This document shows, piece after piece, positions 43,400 to 43,757 of a stretch of DNA of 43,757 bases. How positions within the stretch are numbered: position 1 is the stretch's first letter; every line of letters begins with the position of its first letter. The notes under the pieces were generated by a model, which was not told the origin of the DNA, did no database searches, and was given only the letters and a program-made list of their open reading frames with translations. The stretch is from Gammaproteobacteria bacterium. GTDB lineage: Bacteria; Pseudomonadota; Gammaproteobacteria; SG8-11. A program made the translations under genes and the position numbers. Location of the stretch: NCBI GenBank assembly GCA_013151345.1, contig JAADIM010000043.1:1-43757 (forward strand), read 5' to 3'.

Positions 43400-43757
43400 T
43401 ATTATCAGTGCGAATTATTTCTGTGGGAGATGTAATGCGTTTATTTCGAAGTTTTGGTGTTTTACTTTTTATTTCCTGCATTAATGAATCAACATATTCA
43501 AGTTTATTTAATGCAGGCTAGCCTTGATAAAATTTTTTCCAGTTGGAATTCGGTTTCAACCAGACTGAAAATGTTTCTGCCCAATCTTCATGTGGGTGGC
43601 TTTGTGCGTACCAGTGTGGGAGATTATGTACATAACGCTTGCTGTAGGGTTTGGGTAAATAGGAATCAGGGTAAGTTAAATCGGGTTGCCCAAAGTATTT
43701 TTTCCAACTGCGGTTTTTATCAAGGTGGTAAGCATTCAGTAGTGCATGTGCAGTTTC
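43386..43757 (-). pseudogene. Zinc metallopeptidase C-terminal part with an in-frame amber codon
   Basis: The window ends inside this gene. Reading minus-strand from 43757, the frame gives E-T-A-H, probably the end of an HExxH zinc site whose first His is cut off. It then continues to HPHEDWAETFSVWL, likely with the third ligand, and NWKKFYQG followed by TAG at 43518-43520. The same frame continues PALNKLEYVDSLMQEIKSK and stays open to a TGA at 43386-43388. In COG4307-type putative zinc-binding metallopeptidases I recall a Trp at the TAG position (GWPAL.KLEYVD), so TGG to TAG is likely. It is therefore annotated as disrupted. It may still yield a shortened protein ending at 43518. Confidence 0.7.

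Noticed and set aside
43518-43520. Genome-wide recoding of TAG as a sense codon
   Set aside because: Several other genes in the window end naturally at TAG (for example metH, trkH, rsmB and the Sel1 gene), so TAG is used as a normal stop here. Only a local mutation or error is supported.

Overview
The window looks like chromosome from a moderately AT-rich gammaproteobacterium. The order def-fmt-rsmB-(DUF4390)-ntrY-ntrX-trkA-trkH, the smg-dprA-lysM block beside it, an aerobic fad-type beta-oxidation operon, B12-dependent metH, typA/bipA, apaH, dtd and an NsrR-type Rrf2 regulator all fit that class. I cannot name a genus. Nothing looks like a plasmid, prophage or large island: no integrase, transposase, tRNA, rRNA or CRISPR array was seen.

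Layout. 0.2-1.1 kb: a weak membrane ORF and a lipoprotein. 1.3-11.5 kb: a minus-strand lipid operon read as papain-like amidase, fadE, thiolase, fadJ-like multifunctional enzyme, acyl-CoA synthetase, SAM methyltransferase and YciA-like thioesterase. Together these activate fatty acids, run the oxidation spiral and hydrolyse acyl-CoA. 11.5-12.2 kb: non-coding DNA holding a large palindromic (MITE-like) element. 12.2-13.6 kb: a bacterial voltage-gated cation channel with an unusually acidic selectivity filter, then a small membrane protein. 13.7-18.3 kb, minus strand: phosphoribulokinase, NsrR, Smg, DprA and a LysM protein. 18.7-29.4 kb, plus strand: def, fmt, rsmB, DUF4390, the NtrY/NtrX two-component pair and the TrkA/TrkH potassium system. 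29.6-40.8 kb, plus strand: Sel1-repeat protein, rhodanese, MetH, an orphan periplasmic binding protein with a strong terminator, a second palindromic element, TypA, a membrane protein, proline iminopeptidase and Dtd. 40.8-43.8 kb: a membrane protein, ApaH, and a damaged-looking pair made of an ATP-grasp ligase lacking its N-terminus and a zinc metallopeptidase interrupted by an in-frame amber codon.

Two themes stand out. First, short tandem duplications (9-20 bp) are very common, both in coding tails (channel, NsrR, amidase, lipoprotein signal peptide) and at gene junctions (before ntrY and ntrX, after ntrX, across the sel1 stop). This suggests frequent slippage-driven variation. Second, several signalling or transport proteins depart from their family consensus: the channel filter TLEDWTD, the NtrX Walker B residues changed to Asn-Asp, and an insertion in the NtrY kinase domain. 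I did not identify a clearly new multi-gene system. The best leads are the channel, the palindromic elements and the broken metallopeptidase/ATP-grasp pair.
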